From the NCBI RefSeq assembly GCF_016863635.1, contig NZ_BOPG01000021.1, positions 1-64,000 on the forward strand: 64,000 nt of DNA, given 5' to 3'. The stretch is from Virgisporangium aurantiacum. GTDB lineage: Bacteria; Actinomycetota; Actinomycetes; Mycobacteriales; Micromonosporaceae. Under the pieces are notes generated by a model. It saw nothing but the letters and a program-made list of their open reading frames with translations, made no database searches and was not told the DNA's origin. Positions 30,655-40,123 of the stretch are shown piece after piece (positions within the stretch are counted from its first letter, which is position 1; each line of letters opens with the position of its first letter). A program made the translations under genes and the position numbers.

Positions 30655-32124
30655 CTAACGGTTCCGGTAGGCCTCGCGTAAAACGGGTTTCCGCACCTTC
30701 AGCGCCGCGTTGCGCGGCAGCTGGTCGACCAGCATCACGTCCGTCGGCTTTTTATAGGACGCGATGCGCTCCCGCGCCCAGTTCGCCACCGCCTCGACGG
30801 TGATCTCGGCACCGGGTGCCGCCACGATCGCCGCCACCACGGTCTCGCCCCAGCGTTCGCTCGGTGCCCCGAACACGGCGACGTCGGCCACACCGGGCAT
30901 CGCGGCCAGCGCCCGCTCGACCTCCGCCGGGTACACGTTCATCCCGCCGGTGACCACCATGTCCTTGAGCCGGTCGGTGATGTAGACGTAGCCGGCGGCG
31001 TCGACCCGGCCCACGTCGCCGGTGTGCAGCCAGCCGTCGCGCAGCACGTCGGCCGTCTCCTGTGGACGGTCGTGGTAGCCGGCGAACAGCGTCTCGGAGT
31101 TCACCAGCAGTTCACCCGTCTCGCCGGCCGGGAGGTCCTCGCCCGCCGGCGAGACGACCCGCACGGTCGCGATGTGCACCGGACGTCCGGTGGAGGCGTA
31201 GACGTCGTCGGCCGCGCAGTCCGGTCCCCAGTCACCGGGCACCGTCGCGGTGACGGGCGCGCCCGTCTCGGTCATCCCCCACGTCTCCACGAACCGGTCA
31301 CCGACCGCATCCACGAGATCGGCCATCACCTCGGGACGCATTGCCGACGCGGAGTGCAGCACACCCGTGAGCGTGCGCAGCACCTCGGGCCGGCGGCGCA
31401 CCTCGGCGGTGAACGCCGGCGCCAGCGGGCTCGGCACGTACGTGAACTGCGACCGCTCCGCGACCATCCGGTCGATCCACTCGTCGGCGGGCAGCCCGGC
31501 CAGGAACGACAGTTCGCCGCCGAGGAACAGGTGCGGCAGCATGACGCCCCAGATGCCGGCCACGAACGAAAACGTTCCGGTGAACGCGCACCGGCTGCCG
31601 ACCCGCAGTCCATAGTGGACGGGCATGTGCCGGATGATCCGGGCGAGGTTGGCGTGCGTCATCACCACGCCCTTCGGCGTGCCGGTGGTGCCGCTGGTGT
31701 ACCCGATGATCGCGGGCCGGTCGCCGCCGACGTCCACCGCCGGTAGCGGCGCGTGCCGCGCCAGCAGGTCGGCGAAACCGTTGTCCACCAACAGATCCGG
31801 GTCGCCCGTGGACCCGACGAACAGCGACACCCGCGCGTCGTCGAGAACCGCGGCCACCTCGGGCGGCCGCAGCCGGTCGTTGACGTGCACGGCGGTGAAC
31901 CCGCCGAGGAGGCAGCCGAGGTAGCACTCCAGCGCCTCGACCCGGTTGTCGAACATGAGCGCCACGCGGTCGCCCGGGCGCACCCCCCGCGCGGCGAGCA
32001 GGCCCGCGAACCGGGCCGCGTGGTCGAACAGGTCGGCGTAGGTGCGCGTCACCGAACCGTGGCGCACGGCCGTCCGGTGCGGGATCCGCGCCGCGATGCG
32101 GGAGAGCATCAGGCCGGGCGTCAT
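30655..32124 (-). CDS. Acyl-CoA synthetase / AMP-dependent ligase 1
   Basis: The 489-residue enzyme of the ANL superfamily has the P-loop A3 motif YTSGTTGTPKG (142-152), ETWGMTETGAPV, the hinge YITDRLKDMVVTGGMNVYPAEVE and the terminal catalytic Lys region LPRNAALKVRKPVLRE. It adenylates a carboxylic acid and makes the CoA ester. ATG 32124 overlaps the stop of the upstream oxidoreductase in ATGA. It is the promoter-distal gene of a minus-strand operon with the LLM enzyme, the NTF2-like protein and ligase 2. Confidence 0.9.
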   Translation of the reverse strand: MTPGLMLSRIAARIPHRTAVRHGSVTRTYADLFDHAARFAGLLAARGVRPGDRVALMFDNRVEALECYLGCLLGGFTAVHVNDRLRPPEVAAVLDDARVSLFVGSTGDPDLLVDNGFADLLARHAPLPAVDVGGDRPAIIGYTSGTTGTPKGVVMTHANLARIIRHMPVHYGLRVGSRCAFTGTFSFVAGIWGVMLPHLFLGGELSFLAGLPADEWIDRMVAERSQFTYVPSPLAPAFTAEVRRRPEVLRTLTGVLHSASAMRPEVMADLVDAVGDRFVETWGMTETGAPVTATVPGDWGPDCAADDVYASTGRPVHIATVRVVSPAGEDLPAGETGELLVNSETLFAGYHDRPQETADVLRDGWLHTGDVGRVDAAGYVYITDRLKDMVVTGGMNVYPAEVERALAAMPGVADVAVFGAPSERWGETVVAAIVAAPGAEITVEAVANWARERIASYKKPTDVMLVDQLPRNAALKVRKPVLREAYRNR

Positions 32125-33095
32125 CGGAGGGTCGCGGCCGCGTGCAGGGTGGCGCTTCCGGCGGGGTCGTCCACAGTGGACGCGGGGACGAGCACCACGT
32201 CGTCGATCCCCTGCGACCGGTACTCCGCGATGCGTTTGGCCGCCGCCTCCTCGTCCCCGAGGACCCCGACCGTGGCGACGAGGTCCCCGGGGACGGCCGC
32301 GAGCAATTCGCGGGGATGAGGCCTGGTGCGGGCGAACTCGACGACGTCGCCGAACCCGGCCCGCGTGAACATGTCGGCGTACCCGGGTGCGCCGAGGTAC
32401 CCGACCATCCCGCGGCGCAGTTGCTCCACGGCGGCCGGGGTGAAGCCGGCGCCGATCGCGGCGGGCGTCCACACCGCGACGCGCGGCCGTGGGCGGCCGG
32501 CGGAATCCGCCGCGGCGGACATCCGGCGCACGAGATCGCCGGCGGTGGCCGGATCGATCAGGTTGAGCACCATCCGGTCGGCGTGCCGCGCGGCCGTGGC
32601 CACCGCGTGCGGCCCGAACGCCGCCACGATCAGTTCCCCACCGGGCGCGTCGAGCCGCAGCCGGTAGCCGCGCGTGCTGACGACCTCGCCGGGCAGGTCG
32701 GCCTTCGCGCCGTCGAGGAGCAGCCGCACCGCGCGCGCCGACTCGTCGAGGGCCCGCGCGGCGCGCGCCCGCGACCGCCCGTGCCACTGCTCGACCACCA
32801 CCGGACTCGACGTGCCGAGCGCGACCCCGACCGGCCGGCCGGTCAACGAGGCGACCGACGCGGCACCCATCGCGATCATCACCGGATCGCGGACGGTCAC
32901 GGCGAACGGCCCCAGCACCAGCCGGGTCGACGGCAGCAGCGGCCCGACGGCGGTGGCGAGCGCGAACGCGTCGTACGTCGCCATCTCGCCGATCCACAGG
33001 GCGTCGAAACCGAGCTCGCCGACCAGCCGGGCGGTGGCGAGCGCCTCGGCCGCCGGCCGGTCCTGCCACAGGCCCAGCGATACCTCGACGGTCAT
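32121..33095 (-). CDS. LLM-class (luciferase-like) F420/FMN oxidoreductase
   Basis: The 324-residue TIM-barrel protein has the pattern SLGLWQDRPAAEALATARLVGELGFDALWIGEM, LLPSTRLVLGPFAVTVRDPVMIAMGAASVASLTGRPVGVALGTSSP and a C-terminal EYRSQGIDDVVLVPA. This fits F420-dependent members of the bacterial luciferase superfamily in actinomycetes. It may oxidise or reduce an intermediate of the island pathway. ATG 33095 and the stop of the NTF2-like gene overlap (ATGA). Confidence 0.85.
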   Translation of the reverse strand: MTVEVSLGLWQDRPAAEALATARLVGELGFDALWIGEMATYDAFALATAVGPLLPSTRLVLGPFAVTVRDPVMIAMGAASVASLTGRPVGVALGTSSPVVVEQWHGRSRARAARALDESARAVRLLLDGAKADLPGEVVSTRGYRLRLDAPGGELIVAAFGPHAVATAARHADRMVLNLIDPATAGDLVRRMSAAADSAGRPRPRVAVWTPAAIGAGFTPAAVEQLRRGMVGYLGAPGYADMFTRAGFGDVVEFARTRPHPRELLAAVPGDLVATVGVLGDEEAAAKRIAEYRSQGIDDVVLVPASTVDDPAGSATLHAAATLR

Positions 33096-33490
33096 GAGTG
33101 CGAGAAGTCCGCCGGGAGACCCATGCCGCGCATGAGCGTGGCGCGGTCGTAGTACTCCAGCCACTCGGTGACGTGCCCGTCCTCGATCCGCAGGATCCCG
33201 ACGACCGGCACCTCCCCGTGGTGACCGTTGACGTCGAAGTCGTCGACCCGCTCCACGAACACCCGGTGGTCGATGACGCCCAACGCCTTGATGCGCAACT
33301 CGATCCGCTCCAGGCCCTGCGTCAGGGCGCGGATCCGGGTGTCGATCGCGGCCCGACCCACGATCGGGTCCTGCATGACGCTGTGCAGCACGCCGCTCTC
33401 GGCGAACAGGTCGGCGACGCGGTCCCAGTCCTCCCGGTTCCACGCGTCGAACATGTCCCGCGCGACCGCGAGCCGTTCCTCGTCCGTCAT
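33092..33490 (-). CDS. NTF2-like (SnoaL-type) protein 1
   Basis: The 132-residue protein shows the NTF2 cone fold: LAVARDMFDAWNREDWDRVADLFAESGVLHSV, GRAAIDTRIRALTQGLERIEL, RVFVERVDDFDVNG, VPVVGILRIEDGHVTEWLEYYD. This is the pattern of limonene-epoxide-hydrolase-like and SnoaL-like isomerases or hydratases. It is coupled by ATGA overlaps to genes on both sides. A role in handling a cyclic or epoxide intermediate is plausible but not shown. Confidence 0.82.
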   Translation of the reverse strand: MTDEERLAVARDMFDAWNREDWDRVADLFAESGVLHSVMQDPIVGRAAIDTRIRALTQGLERIELRIKALGVIDHRVFVERVDDFDVNGHHGEVPVVGILRIEDGHVTEWLEYYDRATLMRGMGLPADFSHS

Positions 33491-35178
33491 GAAGCCTCCT
33501 TGGCGATCTCGTCGCGGAGTTCCCGCTTCAGGATCTTGCCGACCGGGTTGCGCGGCAACGCGGCGCGCACCCGCAGGTACTCCGGCAGCTTGTACGACGC
33601 GATCCGCTTGTCGCGCAGGAAGCCGACCAGGTCGGCCAGCTCGACGGTGGCGCCCTCGCGGGGGACGACCACCGCGCACACCTTCTCGCCCAGCACGTCG
33701 TCGGGGTACCCGACGATCGCGACGTCGGCCACCGACGGGTGCCCGGCGATGAGCCCCTCCAGTTCCGCCGGCGCGATGTTCATGCCGCCCCGGATCACGA
33801 GATCCTTGGCCCGGTCGACGTACTCGAGGAACTGGTCGTCCTCCCCCGCGATGACGAACACGTCGCCCGTGCGCAGGTACCCCTGCTCGTCGAACGGGCT
33901 CGGGAGGCTCTCGCCGTGCAGGTAGCCGGCGAACACCGTGGGGCCCTTGATGCGCAGTTCCCCCGGCACTCCGGGCGACGTCACCTCATCGCCCGACACC
34001 GGGTCGACGAGGCGCACGCTCGTCCACTCCGCGATGCGCGACGACCACGTGTGGCCCGGGGTGCCGTAGCGCGGGAAGTAGCGGGCGCGCTGCGCGGGAT
34101 CGGGGACGTCGTGCGGGTCGGTGAGCAGCGCGATGCCCTCGTTCGACCCGAAGAAGTTGATGATGCCGATGCCGCGGTCCTGCCAGCCGCGCACCATCGG
34201 CGGCTGCAGCGGCACCGAACCAGAGCCGATCTGCTTGAGCGTGGAGATGTCGGCGGCGCTCAGCATCTCCGGGCGGTGCAGCAGCAGCGTCAGCAGCGCG
34301 GGCGGGGCGACCGTGTAGGTGACGCCCTCCGCACCGATCTGCCCGAGGAACGTGGGCAGATCGAACGGGTGGTGCTGCACCAGCACGCAGCCGACCCGCA
34401 GCCACGGCAGGAACATCCCGTTGATGCCGGCCATGTTCACCATCGGGAACGGGTTCAGCAGCACGTCGGCTTCGGTCAACCGGGGCGCGTCGACGGTGCC
34501 CCAGCAGATCGCGAGCCAGTCGTAGTGGCACCGCGGCACGCCCTTCGGGGTGCTCTCGGTGCCGGACGTCCAGCAGATGGTCACGCAGTCGTTGGGGTCG
34601 GCGACGTGCGGGTCCACTGTGGACGTCGCCGACGCCATCAGCTCGTCGGCGGACAGCACGCCCGGCGGAACCTCCGGGCCGTGCGCGAGCACGGCCCGGA
34701 GCGACGGGATCGAGGACGCGTACCCGGCGACCTCCGCCGCCGCGGCCCGGTCGCCGATCCGGGTCGAGGTCAGGAACAGGGACGCCGACGCGAGCCCGGC
34801 CAGTTCCACGATCTCGTGCTCGCGGAACTGCACCGGGAACGGCGTGACGATCAGCCCGATCCGCCACGCGGCCAGGTACGCCGTCACGAGTTCGACCGTG
34901 TTCGGCAGTTGCACCGCCAGGACGTCACCGGGTGTGGCGCCCCGGTCGAGCAGGACCGCGGCGAGCCGGTCGACCTCGGCGTCGAGCTCGCGCCAGGTGA
35001 GCCGCCGCGGCTCGGTGCCGACGAGCGCCACCTTGTTCGCCGGGTCGACGACCGCGAGACGGTCGGGCTGCCGGGCCACCTGTGCCCGGAAAAGAGGATC
35101 CATGGTGTCCTGCGACCACCAACCGCGCGCGGTGTAGTCCGCGACGCGCTCCGGCGGGTGCAGCTGTCGCCTCGGCAT
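33487..35178 (-). CDS. Acyl-CoA synthetase / AMP-dependent ligase 2
   Basis: The 563-residue ANL enzyme starts at ATG 35178, with GGAGGG about 7 bases upstream (a GTG at 35193 is the alternative). The A3 motif is WTSGTESTPKG (203-213), with the unusual SGTEST. FFGSNEGIALL, the hinge EYVDRAKDLVIRGGMNIAPAE and LPRNPVGKILKRELRDEIAKEA with the catalytic Lys follow. The N-terminal PPERVADYTARGWWSQDTM is typical of 2,3-dihydroxybenzoate/cyclohexane-carboxylate-type ligases. It is the promoter-proximal enzyme gene after the substrate-binding protein. Confidence 0.9.
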   Translation of the reverse strand: MPRRQLHPPERVADYTARGWWSQDTMDPLFRAQVARQPDRLAVVDPANKVALVGTEPRRLTWRELDAEVDRLAAVLLDRGATPGDVLAVQLPNTVELVTAYLAAWRIGLIVTPFPVQFREHEIVELAGLASASLFLTSTRIGDRAAAAEVAGYASSIPSLRAVLAHGPEVPPGVLSADELMASATSTVDPHVADPNDCVTICWTSGTESTPKGVPRCHYDWLAICWGTVDAPRLTEADVLLNPFPMVNMAGINGMFLPWLRVGCVLVQHHPFDLPTFLGQIGAEGVTYTVAPPALLTLLLHRPEMLSAADISTLKQIGSGSVPLQPPMVRGWQDRGIGIINFFGSNEGIALLTDPHDVPDPAQRARYFPRYGTPGHTWSSRIAEWTSVRLVDPVSGDEVTSPGVPGELRIKGPTVFAGYLHGESLPSPFDEQGYLRTGDVFVIAGEDDQFLEYVDRAKDLVIRGGMNIAPAELEGLIAGHPSVADVAIVGYPDDVLGEKVCAVVVPREGATVELADLVGFLRDKRIASYKLPEYLRVRAALPRNPVGKILKRELRDEIAKEAS

Positions 35179-35192
35179 GCCCGACCCTCCCA

Positions 35193-36497
35193 CTACTTTG
35201 TCAGGTATTTACCGGAGATGTCGATGACATCACCCGACGGCTTGAACTGCTGCTCGGCGGCGTTCCACTGGAACGTGCGGAACGCGAGGATGCCCAGCGG
35301 CGCGTTCGGTGCCATCCTCCACTTGATCCCGTCGATGAACATCGGCGGTTGGTACTCCTGCACCCGGGCCGCTTCCAGGATTCCCGCGTGGCTCAGACCG
35401 GAGGAGGATGCGGCGGCCTTCTTGAACACGTCGATCATCATGTCGCCGATCACCCAGCCGTTCACCGTGTAGCTGTTGGTGGGCGCGGGGTTGTTGAGCT
35501 TCTTGAGCTTGGCGAGGTAATCCTGCACCGCCGCGTCGTTGGCGTACAACGGGCTGGCCGGGTTCTTCAGCCACACCGGCACCAGCTGGCCGTCGGCGGC
35601 GGCACCGGCCGGCGCGTACAGCGTCTTGCCGTCGACGCAGTTCGACGGCTGGATGAACGTCTCGGGCTTCCACCCGGTGCGGCCGATCGCGGTCGACAGG
35701 GCCGGGCAGTCGCTGGTGACGGCCGCGTTGATGACCACCTGCGCGCCGCTGGCCGACAGGGTCGTGGCGGCCGCGGCCGGATCGGCGAGCGACGCCTCCT
35801 TCACGATCGTGAAGTTGGTGCCCTGCAACGCCTTCTTGTAGCCGTCGGCGAGGCCCTTGCCGCTCTCGGTCTGGTTGATCGCGAGCGCCACCTTGGCACC
35901 GTTCGGGTACTTCTGCTTCAGCAGTTCGACACCGAACGCGCCCTCGACGTCGGCCGACGGGAGGTACTGCGTCGTCCACGGGAAGTTCTTCACGTCGCGG
36001 AACGTCGGGACGCCCGACTGGGCGAACAGCAGCGGGACGCACGCGGCGTTCTGGTCGTCGGCCACGGCGTCGAGCTGGCCGGAGCCGAACACGTCGAGCA
36101 CGTCGACCTTGTCGCTCTGGATGAGCTGACCGATGTTCGCTTTTGCCTTCGCCGGGTCGAACGCGTCGTCGCGCGTCACCACGTCGAGCTTGACGCCGCT
36201 GACGCCGCCGGCCTCGTTCTCGATCGCGAACCGGTCCTTCATGCCCTGCAGCACCGCGCCGACGGCGCCGGCGAGCGGGCCGGAGAGGGCGGCGCTCCAG
36301 CCGACCTTCAGCGTGCCGCTGATCTTCTTCGTGGCGGCGTCGGGATCGTCGCAGTCGTCGACGGGCGCCTTCCAGGCGCCGGCCGAGGTCGCGCCGGTGT
36401 CGCCGTCGCTGTCGTCGTCGTTGGAGTTCGAGTTGCAGGCCGAGAGGACGGACGCGGTGGCGAGCACCACCGCTAAATATGAGAGTGAGCGCTTCAT
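35193..36497 (-). CDS. Branched-chain-amino-acid-type ABC transporter, substrate-binding lipoprotein
   Basis: The 434-residue type I periplasmic-binding protein has a lipoprotein signal with LSAC (Cys21) and a Asn/Asp/Ser-rich linker. The fold is marked by LKVGWSAALSGPLAGAVGAVLQGMKDRFAIENEAGGVSGVKLDVVTRDD and DVLDVFGSGQLDAVADDQNAACVPLLF. Such proteins in catabolic clusters often bind aromatic acids or other carboxylates rather than amino acids. ATG 36497 overlaps the livM stop (ATGA). Confidence 0.88.
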   Translation of the reverse strand: MKRSLSYLAVVLATASVLSACNSNSNDDDSDGDTGATSAGAWKAPVDDCDDPDAATKKISGTLKVGWSAALSGPLAGAVGAVLQGMKDRFAIENEAGGVSGVKLDVVTRDDAFDPAKAKANIGQLIQSDKVDVLDVFGSGQLDAVADDQNAACVPLLFAQSGVPTFRDVKNFPWTTQYLPSADVEGAFGVELLKQKYPNGAKVALAINQTESGKGLADGYKKALQGTNFTIVKEASLADPAAAATTLSASGAQVVINAAVTSDCPALSTAIGRTGWKPETFIQPSNCVDGKTLYAPAGAAADGQLVPVWLKNPASPLYANDAAVQDYLAKLKKLNNPAPTNSYTVNGWVIGDMMIDVFKKAAASSSGLSHAGILEAARVQEYQPPMFIDGIKWRMAPNAPLGILAFRTFQWNAAEQQFKPSGDVIDISGKYLTK

Positions 36498-37558
36498 GTT
36501 GCTTCTCCTCGTGAGGAAACAGCGGCGGGAGCGGCGGGTGGTGGCCGCAGTGTCGCGACGCGGCCGACGAGGCGGCTGATCCCGCCGACGAGTCCGTCGG
36601 GCATCAGGAAGATGATCAGGATCAGGGCCAGCCCGAAGAGGACGCCCGAGAGCTGCCCCTGGCTGACGTTGGATGGGTTGAGGTTGGCGGTGAAGTACGG
36701 GATGTACACCACCGCGAAGGCGCCGATGATGGGTCCGATCCGGGTCGCGGCGCCGCCGATGACCAGCCCGGTGATGAACTCGATGGACTTGAGCAGGGTG
36801 AAGGAGCCGTCCGGGGAGAGGGCGGCGAGGTACATGGCGAACAGGCAGCCGGCGAGCCCGGTGACGGCTCCCGACAGTCCGAACACGGAGGTCTTCACGG
36901 CGGCGACGCGGATGCCCGACGCGGCCGCGGCGATCTCGTTGTCGCGGGTGGCGATCATCGCGAGCCCGGCGCGGCTGCGCACCAGGTTGTGCACGAGAAG
37001 CACCACGATCACGAGCACCACGACCGAGAGCCAGAACATCCAGACGTCGCGCTGGCCCGGCCGCAGCCCGGTCCATTCCGGCGGGTTGAGCAACCGGCGG
37101 CGGATCACCAGGCCGCGGGCGCCGCCGGTCAGGTCCTCGAAGCGGCGGACCAGTTCCGGGAACGCGACGCCGACCGCGAGCGTCACCAACGCGAGGTACA
37201 GCCCGCGGATCCGCAGCGCCGGCAGCCCGATGACGAACCCGACGACGAAGCACAGCACCAGCGCCGGGCCCACCGTGTAGAGCGGGTCCCAGCCGTACTT
37301 CATGACGAGCACGCCGGTGGTGTAGGCGCCGAGCCCGAAGAACGCGCTGTGCCCGATCGAGAGCAGGCCGGTGTACCCGGTGGCGAGGTTCAGCCCGGTG
37401 ATCGCGATGGCGTAGATGAACACGTTGGTGAGCTGGTTGACCCGGAACGGTGCCAGCCCCGACATCCACAGCAGCACCAGCGCGATCGCCACCCCGGTCG
37501 CGACGACGAGCGCGCGGTGCGTCCAGGTTCCGCGTTGAATCTCCACCGCTTTCTTCAC
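36494..37558 (-). CDS. livM: ABC transporter permease, LivM type
   Basis: The 354-residue inner-membrane protein has about nine helices and the LivM signatures AITGLNLATGYTGLLSIGHSAFFGLGAYTTGVL and RDNEIAAAASGIRVAAVKTSVFGLSGAVTGLAGCLFA, the EAA-like loop that contacts the ATPases. GTG 37558 overlaps the livH stop (GTGA). It pairs with LivH to form the channel. Confidence 0.9.
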   Translation of the reverse strand: MKKAVEIQRGTWTHRALVVATGVAIALVLLWMSGLAPFRVNQLTNVFIYAIAITGLNLATGYTGLLSIGHSAFFGLGAYTTGVLVMKYGWDPLYTVGPALVLCFVVGFVIGLPALRIRGLYLALVTLAVGVAFPELVRRFEDLTGGARGLVIRRRLLNPPEWTGLRPGQRDVWMFWLSVVVLVIVVLLVHNLVRSRAGLAMIATRDNEIAAAASGIRVAAVKTSVFGLSGAVTGLAGCLFAMYLAALSPDGSFTLLKSIEFITGLVIGGAATRIGPIIGAFAVVYIPYFTANLNPSNVSQGQLSGVLFGLALILIIFLMPDGLVGGISRLVGRVATLRPPPAAPAAVSSRGEAT

Positions 37559-38451
37559 ACGCGCTCCAGCTGACGGGTGCCGAACAGACCGTTGGGGCGC
37601 AACACGAGCACGGCCACGATGATGGTCAGGGCCGCCGTCTGCGGGAGGGTGTCGCCGATGAAGCCGACGTAGCCCATGATGAGCTGCTGCGCGACGCCCA
37701 GCGCCAGCCCGGCGACCACCGCGCCGAGCGGGCTGTCGAGCCCGCCGAACAGCGCCGCCGCCGAGGCGTAGATGAGGATCGGGAACATCGTCTGCAGGCC
37801 GAGCTGGGTCGGCGCGAGCGGGGTCACGAGCACGCCGGCCACCGCGCCGATCGCGCCCGACACGCCCCAGCCGAACATCAGCACGCGGCCGGTCTTCACG
37901 CCCGACAGCGCCGCCGACTCGGCGTTGCTGGCCACCGCGCGCATGTGCAGGCCGAGCTTCGTCCGGTTGAAGAGCAGGAACATCAGGGCGACGACGACGA
38001 GCACCAGCAGCCACACGCCGAGCCCGTCGTAGTACAGCCGGGCACCGCCGATGCTCACGTAGTCGTCGAGCCCGTTCGGGAAGATGCTCGGCATCACCTT
38101 CGTCTCGGAGTTCCAGATCAGCCCGCACAAGGCATTCAGCGCGGTGAACAACCCGAGACAGACGATGAGCACGGCCATGTCGTTGCGCCGCCGGACGGGG
38201 CGGATCAGCAGCCGCTCGACGCCGGCGCCGACCACGAGCCCGGCCGCGGCGGCGGCGATCAGGCCGACCCAGATCGGCGTGCCGAGCGTCGTCAGCCACC
38301 ACGCGAGGTACGTGGTGAACAGCGCCAGCTCGCCCTGCGCGAAGTTGATGGTGCCGGACCCGCGGAACACGATGACGAGCGCGAGCGCCATCACCGCGTA
38401 GACACACCCGTTGGTGACCCCGTCGAAGATCCGGTCGAGCAGCAGCGACAC
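37555..38451 (-). CDS. livH: ABC transporter permease, LivH type
   Basis: The 298-residue permease starts at GTG 38451, with GGGAGG about 7 bases upstream; upstream in-frame codons lack a membrane logic. Signatures are ITNGCVYAVMALALVIVFRGSGTINFAQGELALFTTYLAW-like text near the N-terminus (here VTNGCVYAVMALALVIVFRG) and TKLGLHMRAVASNAESAALSGVKTG, the ATPase-contact loop. It forms the transmembrane pore with LivM. Confidence 0.9.
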   Translation of the reverse strand: MSLLLDRIFDGVTNGCVYAVMALALVIVFRGSGTINFAQGELALFTTYLAWWLTTLGTPIWVGLIAAAAAGLVVGAGVERLLIRPVRRRNDMAVLIVCLGLFTALNALCGLIWNSETKVMPSIFPNGLDDYVSIGGARLYYDGLGVWLLVLVVVALMFLLFNRTKLGLHMRAVASNAESAALSGVKTGRVLMFGWGVSGAIGAVAGVLVTPLAPTQLGLQTMFPILIYASAAALFGGLDSPLGAVVAGLALGVAQQLIMGYVGFIGDTLPQTAALTIIVAVLVLRPNGLFGTRQLERV

Positions 38452-38467
38452 GTCGGTCCTCCCGTGC

Positions 38468-39184
38468 CTAGTAACCGAGGTAGGCGCGGCGGACCGCGTC
38501 GTTGTCGCGGAACTCGTCGGCCGCACCGGAGCTCGCGACGCGGCCGACCTCCAGGAGGTAGACGCGGCTCGCCAGCGCCAGCGCCAGTTCGGCGTTCTGC
38601 TCGACGAGCAGCAGCGCGGTGCCCGACTCCCGGTTGATGCGACCGAGCACGGCGAACAGGTCGGCGACCACGATCGGTGCGAGACCGAGGCTGATCTCGT
38701 CGCACAGCAGCAGTTTCGGGCGGCTCATCAACGCGCGGGCGACCGCGAGCATCTGCTGTTCGCCGCCGGACAGCGTGCCGGCCACCTGCCCCTCCCGTTG
38801 GTGCAGCACGGGAAAGACCTCGAACCAGTGCTCGATGTCCTGCTTGATGCCGGCGGTGTCGCGGCGCACGGCCGCGCCGATGCGCAGGTTCTCCAGCACG
38901 GTGAGCGCGGCGAACGTCCCCCGTCCTTGCGGCACAAGGCTGACGCCGGCCGCGACGACCTTCTCGGGACGCGGCCGCCCACCCGCCTCGGCGCCACCGA
39001 TCCGGATGCTGCCGGTGCTCGGGATCAGGCCGGAGATGGCGCGCATGAGGGTGGTCTTGCCGGCGCCGTTCGCGCCGAGGACGACGACGACCTCACCCTC
39101 GTCGACGTGCAGGTCTATGCCGTGCAGGACGCGGGCCTGGCCGTAGCCGGCCATCAGCCGCTCGACGGACAGCAGCGTGCTCAT
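38468..39184 (-). CDS. livF: ABC transporter ATPase, LivF type
   Basis: The 238-residue ATPase shows Walker A GANGAGKTT, Q-loop SLVPQGRGTFAALTVLENL, signature LSGGEQQML, Walker B PKLLLCDEISLGLAP and the H-switch replaced by VEQN, as in LivF. ATG 39184 overlaps the livG stop in ATGA. With LivG it drives the importer. Confidence 0.93.
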   Translation of the reverse strand: MSTLLSVERLMAGYGQARVLHGIDLHVDEGEVVVVLGANGAGKTTLMRAISGLIPSTGSIRIGGAEAGGRPRPEKVVAAGVSLVPQGRGTFAALTVLENLRIGAAVRRDTAGIKQDIEHWFEVFPVLHQREGQVAGTLSGGEQQMLAVARALMSRPKLLLCDEISLGLAPIVVADLFAVLGRINRESGTALLLVEQNAELALALASRVYLLEVGRVASSGAADEFRDNDAVRRAYLGY

Positions 39185-39942
39185 GCGGCTTTTCCTAGAT
39201 AGGCGGTCGCGACGGCGTCGTCCTGCTGGACGTCGGCGGGCGGACCGTCGGCGATCTTCCGGCCGGAATCCATTGCCACGACGTGGTCGCAGATGCCCAT
39301 CACCAGTCCCATGTGGTGCTCGACGAGCAGCGCCGACAGGTTGTATTCGGTGCGGACGCGGCGGATCAGCTCGCCCAGGTCGTGCACCTCGGCGTGGGTC
39401 AGGCCGCCCGCGGGCTCGTCGAGGAGCAGCAGTCGCGGCTTCGCCGCCAGCGCCCGCGCCAGTTCCACGCGTTTGAGCGTCCCGAACGGCAGTCCCTGCG
39501 CCGGGCGGTGCGCGACGTCGGCGAGGTCGAGGGCGACGAGGATGTCCCACGCCTCGCCGCGCAGTGTCCTGTGGTTGCGGCGGGTGGTGGGCCAGCCGAC
39601 GAGCGCGCTCGCTAGGCCGGCCTGCTTGCGGGTGTGCGTGCCGGCGACGGTGTTCTCGAGCACCGTCAGCGAGGGGAACAGCGCCAGGTTCTGGAACGTG
39701 CGGGCGATGCCGTGCCGGATGATGCGGTACCGCGGCACGCGGAGCAGATCGGTGTCACCGAACCGGATCGCGCCCGACGTGGGTTGGTAGATGCGCGTGA
39801 TGCAGTTGAACAGCGTCGTCTTGCCGGCGCCGTTCGGACCGATGAGGCCGCAGATCTCGCCCGGAGCGACCGTGAACGAGATGCCGTCGAGGGCGCGGAC
39901 CCCGCCGAACCGGATGTGAACATCCTCGACGGTCAAAGACAT
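39181..39942 (-). CDS. livG: ABC transporter ATPase, LivG type
   Basis: The 253-residue ATPase has Walker A GPNGAGKTT, the LivG-typical RTFQNLALFPSLTVLEN, a weak signature (FGTLKRVELARAL in place of LSGGQ, as often in LivG), Walker B PRLLLLDEPAGGL and VEHHMGLVMGICDHVVAMDSG. It is the first gene of the minus-strand block that runs down to ligase 1 at 30655. Its promoter must lie in 39943-40123, shared with the divergent ligase 3. Confidence 0.92.
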   Translation of the reverse strand: MSLTVEDVHIRFGGVRALDGISFTVAPGEICGLIGPNGAGKTTLFNCITRIYQPTSGAIRFGDTDLLRVPRYRIIRHGIARTFQNLALFPSLTVLENTVAGTHTRKQAGLASALVGWPTTRRNHRTLRGEAWDILVALDLADVAHRPAQGLPFGTLKRVELARALAAKPRLLLLDEPAGGLTHAEVHDLGELIRRVRTEYNLSALLVEHHMGLVMGICDHVVAMDSGRKIADGPPADVQQDDAVATAYLGKAA

Positions 39943-39971
39943 CCGGCGCCTCCACTCCGACTTCTCATACT

Positions 39972-40089
39972 TCAGTTGACGGTGCTACTCGCTTTACTAC
40001 AACAATCGGAGTGACTCGTCAACGTCCGCGAAACGTCGGTGAAATATCGGTACCCGCGGCCCCTGTCCAAGTCACTCCGGTAGTTGTAG
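39972..40089. promoter_or_regulatory. Divergent control region of the catabolic island, with paired inverted sites
   Basis: ctacaacaatcggagtgac (39997-40015) and gtcactccggtagttgtag (40071-40089) are inverted copies of one 19-base site, 17 of 19 matching, one facing each divergent operon. TCAGTTGACG (39972-39981) is the reverse of CGTCAACTGA at 51341-51350 in the second divergent region. This looks like binding sites for a common regulator. Confidence 0.6.
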
Positions 40090-40123
40090 CGTGTGGGGCC
40101 AACTGGCTTTCGGGAGGTCGACG

